DNA from: JBJFCE01 sp964437825
GTDB taxonomy: Bacteria > Bacillota > Clostridia > Lachnospirales > Lachnospiraceae
DNA length: 15,235 nt
Reading direction: 5' to 3'
NCBI GenBank assembly: GCA_964437825.1
Contig: CAYTIH010000053.1
Span: 1 to 15,235 of the forward strand
In this document: positions 6,241 through 13,483 of the stretch, in pieces
Layout of the letters: each line of letters opens with the position of its first letter
Position numbering within the stretch: position 1 is the first letter of the stretch
Translations under genes and position numbers: made by a program
The notes under the pieces: model-generated
The model's database searches: none
Told to the model about the DNA's origin: nothing
The model's input: the letters and a program-made list of their open reading frames with translations, nothing else

Positions 6241-6858
6241 ATGTTACAGTATCTGATCAGTAAAGTAAAGTGGAGAAAAATCCGTAAGGAATGGTTCCGC
6301 AGGAATGCGCATAATCATTGCGCCATTCAGGCGCCCTTTGATTTTTCGAAGGTATCCATAGGGCGGGAGTCCTACGGTATGATCAATCCGCATTTTTGCA
6401 ATAACCCAAATGAAAAGCTTATCATCGGGTCCTATTGCTCTATAGGTGAAAATACGCATTTCATTTTTTCGGAGCATGATTATACCAGATTTTCCACCTT
6501 TCCGTTTCAGAATTATGTGCTTTTAGAGAAGGAGAATAACCCCACCAAGGGGCCGATTGTGTTGGAGGATGACGTCTGGATCGGGATGGGGTGCATGATT
6601 TTGTCCGGTGTAACAATACACCGGGGAGCTGTGGTAGGCGCGGGCAGCGTTGTTACAAAGGACATACCGCCTTATGCAATTTATGCCGGCGGACGCATAT
6701 TAAAATATCGTTTCAGCCAGGAATATATAGAAAAGCTGCTAAAGGTGGATTTTGGTAAGCTTGATAAACAAACGATTGAAAAGAACAGGGATTTACTCTA
6801 TCAATCCATGGATGATATGTTTTTTGAGTCACAGCTATATAGGGAAATTACAGAATAA
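6241..6858 (+). CDS. CatB-type acetyltransferase (left-handed beta-helix)
   Basis: The product is 205 residues. Hexapeptide-repeat turns run from about residue 37 to 135 (VSIGRESYG, LIIGSYCSIGE, IVLEDDVWIGMGCMILSGV, AVVGAGSVVTKDIPPYAIYAGG). The SEHDYTRFSTFPFQ segment (H79) corresponds to the NH/H-bearing loop with the catalytic histidine in CatB/xenobiotic acetyltransferases. The family uses acetyl-CoA to O- or N-acetylate small molecules or sugars and works as a trimer. The RBS AAGGAG overlaps the upstream stop codon, five bases from ATG 6241. In this setting it most likely acetylates a sugar of the glycan or its nucleotide precursor; target and position are unknown. Confidence 0.9.
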   Translation: MLQYLISKVKWRKIRKEWFRRNAHNHCAIQAPFDFSKVSIGRESYGMINPHFCNNPNEKLIIGSYCSIGENTHFIFSEHDYTRFSTFPFQNYVLLEKENNPTKGPIVLEDDVWIGMGCMILSGVTIHRGAVVGAGSVVTKDIPPYAIYAGGRILKYRFSQEYIEKLLKVDFGKLDKQTIEKNRDLLYQSMDDMFFESQLYREITE

Positions 6859-6888
6859 AAATCAGAGAAGAGAGAAGATTTGCTGCCT

Positions 6889-7620
6889 ATGGATGATCAT
6901 GTATTAGTGAGTATCATAACAGTTTGCTACAACAGTGAGAAAACAATTTCACAGACAATGGAAAGCGTACTGCGTCAAACCTATCCGCATATTGAATATA
7001 TCATTGTGGACGGGAATTCCACGGACAACACCATAAAGCTGGCAGAGGAGTATCAGGAGCTGTTTGAGGGCAGAATGAAAGTGGTCTCAGAACCGGATCA
7101 TGGAATTTACGATGCTATGAATAAGGGCATAAAAATGGCGGCAGGCGAGCTCATAGGAATCATTAACAGCGATGATTTTTATGAAAACAATGCGGTTGAG
7201 AACATAGTAAGCCGCTATCAAAAAGGAATGTGCGGCGTATTATATGGGGCAACCAGAAAGCTTGTGAATGAAAAGGAGGAATCCATATCCATCTCATCCC
7301 ATGAATTTCTGGAAAAACGTCCGATTGCGCATCCGTCCAGCTTTATTACGAAAAGTGCGTACGAATCCTGCGGGCTATATGATACGAAATATAGCAGTGT
7401 TGCGGATTATGATTTGCTTCTGCGCTATTACAGGTCCGGCAGGGTGACGTTCATCCCGGTTTATGAAGTGATAGCAAATTTCAGAAGCGGAGGTATGAGC
7501 GGTACGCATGAGGCATATCTGGACCTGCTGAGAATGAAGAAAAATTATGGAATGATTACACAAAGGCAGTATTTGAGTGCAAAGTGGAAAGCACAGCTTT
7601 CAAAACTGCTGCATCATTAG
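6889..7620 (+). CDS. WcaE-like family 2 glycosyltransferase
   Basis: The product is a 243-residue single-domain GT-A enzyme, predicted to act at the inner side of the membrane. Motifs are VSIITVCYNSEKTI (7-20), VDGNSTDNT (40-48), VSEPDHGIYDAMNKG (66-80) and INSDDFY (92-98), the last holding the metal-binding acidic residues; HPSSFI and the ADYDLLLR segment follow. This pattern is typical of WcaE/PGL-type GT2 proteins of about 250 residues. ATG 6889 is preceded by a purine-rich AGAGAAGAGAGAAG stretch; an in-frame TTG at 6880 is possible and would add three residues. The protein is a paralogue of the one encoded at 12651, with which it shares the VSEPDHG(I/L)Y block at the same residue positions. 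Sugar specificity is unknown. Confidence 0.9.
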   Translation: MDDHVLVSIITVCYNSEKTISQTMESVLRQTYPHIEYIIVDGNSTDNTIKLAEEYQELFEGRMKVVSEPDHGIYDAMNKGIKMAAGELIGIINSDDFYENNAVENIVSRYQKGMCGVLYGATRKLVNEKEESISISSHEFLEKRPIAHPSSFITKSAYESCGLYDTKYSSVADYDLLLRYYRSGRVTFIPVYEVIANFRSGGMSGTHEAYLDLLRMKKNYGMITQRQYLSAKWKAQLSKLLHH

Positions 7621-7645
7621 GCTGTATGAAAAGTGAGAGGAAGCT

Positions 7646-8668
7646 ATGTTTGATATTGTCGTATGGGGTTGTTATGAACTGAAAAATGCTGTGAATCGCA
7701 GAGTGATTAACCATAAACGGAAAAAGGTTGATTGGACACAGAAAAATTCCGTGTATGCACTGCGTCCGACCAAAATTGCAGGTGAAAAACTGATGCTGCC
7801 GCCGCAGGTCAATCAGGTTCTGGCGGATAAGATTCGAAGCGGAGAGCCTTTTTGGGCAGGAAGAATGGGCTTTACCGAAATGAATCTGCTCAGGCAGGGG
7901 ATAGAATATAACATGGTGCATTTTTTGGATCATCGTGCCGGTGCAGTGAATGATCTGTATAGGCTTTCCGGATTCTTTCCGGAGGATGTTGCGTTAGGAG
8001 ATCGGTTTGTGGATCTATATCTTTCGGATGCGGCAGGAATTGATATGCAGGGCTTTTGGGGGCTATATATGGAGGATTATCTGCTGAAGAAATATCAGCA
8101 TACACCCTATAAGACGCAGTTAAATTGGCTTGAGCCGTGGAATATGTATTTGTATCCCGAAAGCAGTGTGAAGCCGTGGACATCCGCCCTAAAGGGGAAA
8201 AAAGTACTGGTCATTCATCCGTTTGCCGAGTCGATTGAAAAACAGTACCGGGAAAACCGGGAAAGGATATTCGGCAAAATTTATCCCGCGGAGGATATTC
8301 TTCCGGAATTTGAGTTAATTACGCTGAAGGCGGTACAGACACTGGGAGGGACGAATGACCCCAGATTTGCAACTTGGTTTGAGGCTCTTGACTGGATGAA
8401 ATCACAGTGCCACAGCATTGATTTTGATGTGGCGATTATCGGCTGCGGCGCCTATGGATATCCCCTGGCAGCGGAATGCAAGAGAATGGGGAAGATAGCG
8501 GTTCATCTGGGCGGAGCAACGCAGCTTTTGTTCGGGATTATAGGAAAAAGATGGGAAACGGAATATAGGGATTTCCATCAGGATGTGGTGAATGAATACT
8601 GGACCAGGCCGCTTGAGACAGAAAGACCGGAATGTGCCAAAGATGTTGAGAAGGGATGCTACTGGTAA
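7646..8668 (+). CDS. Capsule-cluster protein, possible GT-D-type glycosyltransferase
   Basis: The product is 340 residues, without signal peptide or membrane helix, and predicted cytosolic. I do not recognise a well-characterised family. Residues 65-82 (SGEPFWAGRMGFTEMNLL) resemble the position of the GDGE-type acidic motif of GT-D-fold (DUF1792-like) transferases. Residues 259-295 (DFDVAIIGCGAYGYPLA, then GKIAVHLGGATQLLFGI) look like the late Rossmann-like nucleotide-binding segment of the same group. This similarity is from memory of the motif layout and is moderate at best. ATG 7646 has AGAGGAAG just upstream. The stop codon overlaps the likely ABC transporter start (TAATG), so the two genes are probably translationally coupled. 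The central position in the operon supports a sugar-transfer or modification role. Confidence 0.6.
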   Translation: MFDIVVWGCYELKNAVNRRVINHKRKKVDWTQKNSVYALRPTKIAGEKLMLPPQVNQVLADKIRSGEPFWAGRMGFTEMNLLRQGIEYNMVHFLDHRAGAVNDLYRLSGFFPEDVALGDRFVDLYLSDAAGIDMQGFWGLYMEDYLLKKYQHTPYKTQLNWLEPWNMYLYPESSVKPWTSALKGKKVLVIHPFAESIEKQYRENRERIFGKIYPAEDILPEFELITLKAVQTLGGTNDPRFATWFEALDWMKSQCHSIDFDVAIIGCGAYGYPLAAECKRMGKIAVHLGGATQLLFGIIGKRWETEYRDFHQDVVNEYWTRPLETERPECAKDVEKGCYW

Positions 8669-10467
8669 TGATCAAGAATATACGAACTTTTTTTTCCATG
8701 TTAAGACAGTTGTATGCAATTTTGTCCCCAAAGCAGAGAATGCAGAGTATTGCATTGGCGTTTGCTTTGCTGCTATGTGCAACCCTGGAGACGTTAGGAG
8801 TCAGCGTTGTGATTCCGTTTATTTTAGCGCTGTTTTCCCCGGAACAGTTGATGGGAAATAAATATGTATCCCGTCTAATGGAGCTATTTCGGATATCGAC
8901 CTATTATGAGGTTATAGTAGCCACGGCATTATTGATTATTATTTGTTATGTCCTGAAAAATGTAGTGATGCTGACGGCTTATTATTTCCAGGGAAAGTTC
9001 CATAATTATGTGGAGCGGGATTTGTCGATTTTGATGTTAAAGGCCTATCTCGAAAAGCCTTACACTTATTATTTGAAGACCGGCAGCGCCGATATGATAC
9101 GTGGAGTGCATGAGGATATTATTCATGTGGTACAGGCGATAGATGGATTTTCAGGATTTTTTGCAGAGATTTTTACGTGTATTATGATAGGGATTCTGTT
9201 AATTTACATGGACCCCTTTATGGCAATCGGCTTGGTGGGAGTAGCTCTGCTGATTGCTTTGCTGTCGATTTTGGTATTGAAAAAAAAGATCAGCGAATGC
9301 GGCGCTGTCTGCAGGGAATCCTTCAGTAAAAAGTATCAATTTGCCATGGAGCCGATTATGGGTTATAAAGAGGTTGCAATTTATCAGAGACGCAAATATT
9401 TTATTGATCAGTATACTTCCGTGACGGAGAAGGCATGCAGATATAATACGACTTATCTTTTTATACAGAAGCTCCCTAACCGGATTGTAGAAACAGTATT
9501 TATTGCATGCCTTCTGCTGCTTGCATGTGTCCGGATCGGAAACGGCGGTGATACGGCTCGGTTTGCGGCCGTTATGGGAACGATGGCAGTTGCTGCGGTC
9601 AGAATCCTGCCGTCTATTTCAAATCTGGCAAACTATACCAACACATTAGTATATAATCGCTCCTATTTGGAGGCGGCATATCATAATATCATGGAAATTC
9701 GTGAGGAAAAAGGAAAAGCAAATGAAAGCGTTCAGCGGGAGGAGCTCATACAGCCGGGTGAGCTCATGCAGGAACGGCCTGCCGCATTCGAGCATGCCAT
9801 TCGGATACAGAATGTCGGCTGGAAGTATGAGGACGGACAGAAAAACATTTTGAAGGATGTTTCCTTTGAAATATGCAAAGGAGAGTCCGTGGGGCTGATC
9901 GGAGAATCAGGTGCGGGGAAGTCCACACTAGTGAACATTATTTTGGGTCTGTTAAAGCCTCAAAGCGGATCGGTTCAAATGGACAATATCGACATTTCTG
10001 CGATACCGATGCAATGGGCCGGTATCGTGGGATATGTTCCGCAGTCGGTATTTTTGCTGGACGATACGGTTCGAAATAATATTGCTTTTGGCATTCCGCA
10101 GCAGGACATTGATGATCAAAAAATCTGGAATGTATTAAAGGATGCCAGACTGGATGAGTTTATCAGGACTCTTCCGAACGGGCTGGAGACAATTGTAGGA
10201 GAACAAGGGGTCAGGTTCTCCGGCGGACAGAGACAGCGTATTGCCATAGCCAGAGCACTTTATCACGACCCGGAAATATTAATATTGGATGAAGCAACCT
10301 CGGCGCTTGATAATGAGACTGAGGCAGAGGTTATGCACGCCATTGACGGATTACATGGAAGAAAAACCATGATTGTGATTGCGCATAGATTAACAACGAT
10401 TCAAAATTGCGATAAGGTGTATGAGGTTAAAAATGGAAATGTTTATTTGCAGAAGACAAAAAAATAG
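8668..10467 (+). CDS. PglK-like ABC exporter (lipid-linked glycan flippase)
   Basis: The product is 599 residues: a six-helix transmembrane domain in the first ~330 residues fused to an ATPase domain. The ATPase has Walker A GESGAGKST (412-420), Q-loop VPQSVFLLDDTVRNNIAFG, signature FSGGQRQRIA (F517-SGGQ, where LSGGQ is usual), Walker B ILILDEATSALD (E542) and the switch histidine in IVIAHRLTT (H573). All elements needed for ATP hydrolysis are present. The N-terminal pattern (LYAILSPKQR, then ETLGVSVVIPFI) resembles PglK/WlaB flippases, which move undecaprenyl-diphosphate oligosaccharides outward. The start is ATG 8668 in TAATG overlap with the previous gene; ATG 8656 is also in frame but has its RBS too close. 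A T8 tract lies in codons 7-10. In this cluster it is the only visible export function. Confidence 0.9.
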   Translation: MIKNIRTFFSMLRQLYAILSPKQRMQSIALAFALLLCATLETLGVSVVIPFILALFSPEQLMGNKYVSRLMELFRISTYYEVIVATALLIIICYVLKNVVMLTAYYFQGKFHNYVERDLSILMLKAYLEKPYTYYLKTGSADMIRGVHEDIIHVVQAIDGFSGFFAEIFTCIMIGILLIYMDPFMAIGLVGVALLIALLSILVLKKKISECGAVCRESFSKKYQFAMEPIMGYKEVAIYQRRKYFIDQYTSVTEKACRYNTTYLFIQKLPNRIVETVFIACLLLLACVRIGNGGDTARFAAVMGTMAVAAVRILPSISNLANYTNTLVYNRSYLEAAYHNIMEIREEKGKANESVQREELIQPGELMQERPAAFEHAIRIQNVGWKYEDGQKNILKDVSFEICKGESVGLIGESGAGKSTLVNIILGLLKPQSGSVQMDNIDISAIPMQWAGIVGYVPQSVFLLDDTVRNNIAFGIPQQDIDDQKIWNVLKDARLDEFIRTLPNGLETIVGEQGVRFSGGQRQRIAIARALYHDPEILILDEATSALDNETEAEVMHAIDGLHGRKTMIVIAHRLTTIQNCDKVYEVKNGNVYLQKTKK

Positions 10468-11317
10468 CTGGAAGAAGCATTATTACCGATTTGGACTGTC
10501 AAAAAAAACGTATTATATCATACGCAGATCGGCGCCCAACGCCGGCCTCTTTTCCTTTTTTAATACAAATTTGGGACATATGTATTATGCGCTGCAGAAA
10601 GGATATATTCCGGTTGTCGATATGATGAATTATAAAAATCCCTATCTGGAGGATGATAAGGTCGGCAAAGAGAATGCGTGGGAATACTATTTTGAGCAGC
10701 CGTGTCAGGCTTCGTTAGAAGAGGCATATGGTGCAAAGAGAGTAATACTCAGCCAAGGAGATCCCATTGAGCCGCGGCCTGATGATGATATGGGGTTTTT
10801 TACGGACCGTGACGGAAGAATGTCAAAATGGCGTGAATTTACTCATAAGTATATTCATCTGAAAAAGAATATATATAATGATATTGAAGAGGAATGGAAC
10901 GGGCTTGTAAAGGAAGGCGATAAAGTATTAGGAGTTATGGTTAGAGGAACGGATTATGTGGCAGAAAAGCCTTATGGGCATCCGGTACAGCCGGATGTTT
11001 TGGATGTCATACAAAAGGCCGGGGAAATTATGCAGGACTATCGCTGCAACAAGATTTTCGTGGGTACGGAGGACAGGGCAATTGCGGAAGCGTTTCAGGC
11101 AGAATTCGGTGACAGCTATATTACAAACCGTAGAAGCTATATTGAATACAGCGGTGATAAGAGAACTCCGGAGTGCAGAATTGACAGGGAGAACGATTAC
11201 TTTTTACAGGGAAAAGAATATCTGACTCAGATGGTGATGCTTTCTAAAGCAGATTGCTTTATCGGAGGAAGGACAAGCGGAACCGTGGGGCTTATGCTGA
11301 TGTCGGGGGGGGTTTGA
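10433..11317 (+). CDS. Fucosyltransferase-like protein, truncated at a G8 tract
   Basis: The product is 294 residues as it stands. It resembles NodZ/alpha-1,2- and alpha-1,6-fucosyltransferase-like GT-B proteins of glycan clusters. IIRRSAPNAGLFSFFNTNLG lies at the N-terminus, VMVRGTDYV (R171, D174) matches the HxRxxD-type donor motif region, VGTEDRAI (210-217) follows, and CFIGGRTSGTVGLMLM (275-290) is the conserved end region. The frame then hits G8 (11305-11312) and stops at TGA 11315-11317. With 7 or 10 G it would continue GFEYSYVYNLGRYGIEGVEK and stop at 11370-11372 (312 residues with G7). That stop overlaps the ATG of the next reading frame, as expected in an operon. The start overlaps the ABC gene by 35 bases; ATG 10433 has GAGG seven bases upstream, while 10421 and 10439 are alternatives. 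No usable start exists before the conserved N-terminus after 10467. Sugar specificity is uncertain. Confidence 0.75.
   Translation: MEMFICRRQKNSWKKHYYRFGLSKKTYYIIRRSAPNAGLFSFFNTNLGHMYYALQKGYIPVVDMMNYKNPYLEDDKVGKENAWEYYFEQPCQASLEEAYGAKRVILSQGDPIEPRPDDDMGFFTDRDGRMSKWREFTHKYIHLKKNIYNDIEEEWNGLVKEGDKVLGVMVRGTDYVAEKPYGHPVQPDVLDVIQKAGEIMQDYRCNKIFVGTEDRAIAEAFQAEFGDSYITNRRSYIEYSGDKRTPECRIDRENDYFLQGKEYLTQMVMLSKADCFIGGRTSGTVGLMLMSGGV
11305..11312 (+). repeat. Poly-G tract (G8) at the end of the fucosyltransferase-like gene
   Basis: There are eight consecutive G residues near codon 291, directly before the frame-terminating TGA. One G fewer or two more restores a 20-residue family-like C-terminus. Nine G would open a third frame (GGLNIPMYIT onward) that looks foreign to the family. 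This is the second longest G run in the window and, like the G9 tract, coincides with a frame break. Confidence 0.9.
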
Positions 11318-11368
11318 ATATTCCTATGTATATAACTTGGGGAGATACGGTATTGAAGGTGTGGAAAA

Positions 11369-11595
11369 ATGAGCGGAAAGTGGAAGATTTAAATTGTAGC
11401 GCATAATAAGATTCTGGATCAGATGTTTGCGCATGACTGGCTGTTTAATAGCGACAATTATGCAATTCTAAATGTGGGCAGCACAGGCTGCAGGGAGGAC
11501 TGGCGGAGCGATATTTTGGCGTTTATTTGCTGTTTGCATATCCAAAGTTTTTGGATTTATCCATTATTCATCATTATAATGACGGACTAAAATGA
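11369..11595 (+). pseudogene. Decayed short gene remnant of unknown family
   Basis: ATG 11369 overlaps the restored stop of the preceding gene (ATGA) and has AAGGTG nine bases upstream, as a real operon gene would. It reads MSGKWKI, then TAA at 11390-11392. The same frame then continues without stop as IVAHNKILDQMFAHDWLFNS and DNYAILNVGSTGCREDW. From about 11491 a different frame looks more protein-like (GGLAERYFGVYLLFAYPKF, then DLSIIHHYNDGLK), ending at TGA 11593-11595. The simplest reading is a gene with one nonsense change and one frameshift, probably also shortened, since about 75 codons is small for a polysaccharide enzyme. I do not recognise the family; a DUF4422-like N-terminus crossed my mind but is weak. 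No poly-G tract explains these breaks. Confidence 0.55.
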
Positions 11596-11632
11596 TTCGG
11601 CATGCAGCGATAAGAAAATAGAAGGAAATACT

Positions 11633-12607
11633 ATGGTAAGCGTGATTGTACCTGTATATAATACAGAGCCATATTTAAAAAGGTGTATAGAGAGTATCCT
11701 TCATCAGAGCGTGCAGGACTGCGAACTGATTCTGGTGGATGACGGTTCCGGGGACGGAAGCGCCGGTATCTGTGACCGGTATGCAGACAAGTATGAGAAT
11801 GTCACCGTGATTCATAACGAGAACCGGGGTCCGGCGGCGTCCAGGGCATGCGGGGTTGCAGCGGCAAAGGGTGCATGGATTATGTTTGTCGATTCCGACG
11901 ACTGGCTGCATCCGGATATGCTGAAGGTCATGCTGGAGCAGCAGCGGGAATCCGGTGCGTCCATGGTTACCTGCATTTATACGGATGTGGACGATAAGGG
12001 CAGGGAGCAGGATCAGAAAACCTTTCAGGAGCCGTATATCGACTGCCTGACATCGGAGGATTGTATGCGTCATATGCATCAAACCAGATATCTGTCCGGT
12101 TCTCCATGTACGAAACTGTTTTTAAAGGAATTGTTTTCGGAAATTGATTTCTGCTCCGGTGTTACCATAGGCGAGGATTATGCCATGGTCGTACAGCTTG
12201 CGCAGAAGGCCGGCAGGGTCAGAATGCTGAGCAGATCCTTATATTACCGATATGTCCGGAGGGGAAGTATCTCTCATGCGGGTTATACGGAAAGGCATAA
12301 AAAGGCTTTTGATAACTATATGAGCATCCGTCTTGATTTAATTTCAAAATATCCGTCATTAAGGGGGGACATCATAGCGTTTCATACGGAATATGAGATG
12401 GCGGTTATCACGGCAATGTGCCGCAATGACAGATATGATGAAGAAGTGATTATGAAGCTGAAGGCGGATCTGCGGGCGAATATAAAAAATACACTTGGAA
12501 ACGCGCAGATTCCGCTTTACATGAAGTGCTGCGCCGTATTGATTGCATATGCGCATCCGGTATTTATTTTTTGGTTCCGGATTTTATATCGGTTTACAGG
12601 ACGTTAA
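11633..12607 (+). CDS. EpsJ-like family 2 glycosyltransferase
   Basis: The product is 324 residues. The N-terminal GT-A domain has VSVIVPVYNTEPYLKRCIES (2-21), LVDDGSGDGS (34-43) and FVDSDDW (85-91) with the metal-binding DxD-type aspartates; the acceptor-side GEDYAMV (180-186) carries the likely catalytic acidic residue. The C-terminal ~100 residues are helical and end in a mildly hydrophobic basic segment (VFIFWFRILYRFTGR) that may touch the membrane. GAAGGA six bases upstream supports ATG 11633. The gene follows the decayed remnant after 37 bases and appears intact. A G6 run at 12363-12368 is in frame here. The enzyme should add one sugar to the lipid-linked intermediate; the sugar cannot be predicted. 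Confidence 0.92.
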   Translation: MVSVIVPVYNTEPYLKRCIESILHQSVQDCELILVDDGSGDGSAGICDRYADKYENVTVIHNENRGPAASRACGVAAAKGAWIMFVDSDDWLHPDMLKVMLEQQRESGASMVTCIYTDVDDKGREQDQKTFQEPYIDCLTSEDCMRHMHQTRYLSGSPCTKLFLKELFSEIDFCSGVTIGEDYAMVVQLAQKAGRVRMLSRSLYYRYVRRGSISHAGYTERHKKAFDNYMSIRLDLISKYPSLRGDIIAFHTEYEMAVITAMCRNDRYDEEVIMKLKADLRANIKNTLGNAQIPLYMKCCAVLIAYAHPVFIFWFRILYRFTGR

Positions 12608-12650
12608 AGAAAGCTTTTGGGACGGACGGTGACCGGGAAGGCAGGAAAGG

Positions 12651-13406
12651 ATGAACGGGAAGATTAAGTTTTCTGTTGTGACAGTATGTTATAATGCGGT
12701 AGATACGATTGAAATGACAATGTCGTCGGTGCTGTCCCAGACGTATTGCGAATATGAATATGTGATTATGGACGGGGCTTCTACGGACGGAACAGTGCAG
12801 AGGATAGAAGGGCAGGCGGACCGCTTTGGCGATAAACTCCTTTTTGTTTCGGAGCCGGATCACGGCTTATATCACGCAATGAATAAGGCGGCAAAAAAAT
12901 GCAGCTGTGATTATATTATCTATATGAATAGCGGCGATACTTTTTATGATAATCATGTTTTGCAGAAGACGGCTGAGTTGATCGGGAATCAGGAGTCTCC
13001 GGCGCAGCTGTATTATGGAGACGTGGAACGGGTGTATCAAAGCCATAGTGAAATAGAGCGGTATCCCGGAAAGCATGTAGTTATGAAATTGCTGCTTATG
13101 GGTAAGATGCCCTGTCATCAGTCTGTTTTTACGAGAACGGAAATTATGAGGAAATATGGTTTTGATGAGACTTATTCCATTACTGCGGATTATAATTTCC
13201 TCATGGAATGTAAAAAGCATGGGCATACAATGGGATATCTGCCGTTTGTTGTCAGCAGATCCGAGTGTGCAGGGGGCATTAGTTCACAGCAGGAAAATCT
13301 GAACCTGATGCGCATGCAGGATGACAAAAGCTTAAAGGAGCATTATCCGATATGGTATTATCTGTTAAAGCCTGTGAAGTATCTGAAGCGGCGGATATTG
13401 GGGTGA
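12651..13406 (+). CDS. WcaE-like family 2 glycosyltransferase (second paralogue)
   Basis: The product is a 251-residue GT-A protein. Motifs are FSVVTVCYNAVDTI (7-20), MDGASTDGT (40-48), VSEPDHGLYHAMNKA (66-80) and MNSGDTF (92-98). The last replaces the SDD of its paralogue at 6889 with SGD, which keeps the final aspartate (D96). HQSVFTRTEIM and the TADYNFLM segment match the family end region. GGGAAGG and AGGAAAGG precede ATG 12651. Similarity between the two WcaE-like proteins is obvious by eye but they are not recent duplicates. It should transfer a different sugar, or make a different linkage, in the same glycan. Confidence 0.9.
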   Translation: MNGKIKFSVVTVCYNAVDTIEMTMSSVLSQTYCEYEYVIMDGASTDGTVQRIEGQADRFGDKLLFVSEPDHGLYHAMNKAAKKCSCDYIIYMNSGDTFYDNHVLQKTAELIGNQESPAQLYYGDVERVYQSHSEIERYPGKHVVMKLLLMGKMPCHQSVFTRTEIMRKYGFDETYSITADYNFLMECKKHGHTMGYLPFVVSRSECAGGISSQQENLNLMRMQDDKSLKEHYPIWYYLLKPVKYLKRRILG

Positions 13407-13483
13407 CGTCGGGCGTCGAGGAAGTATTTGAAGTATAAGAATATGAAAATTCATTGTGCGGACAATGGTGTAAAGGAGACGGT

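Noticed and set aside
9280..9287. A8 tract in the flippase gene and a similar A8 at 10501-10508 as further switches
   Set aside because: Both are in frame within lysine codons, and A runs of this size are common in genes of this composition.
12363..12368. G6 run in the EpsJ-like gene as a third contingency tract
   Set aside because: It is in frame, short, and the gene is intact; too weak to claim.
13407..13483. Promoter or terminator before the ThDP enzyme
   Set aside because: Only a weak GACG/CGTC pair just after the stop codon and no credible -35/-10 combination; the gene is most simply part of the same operon.
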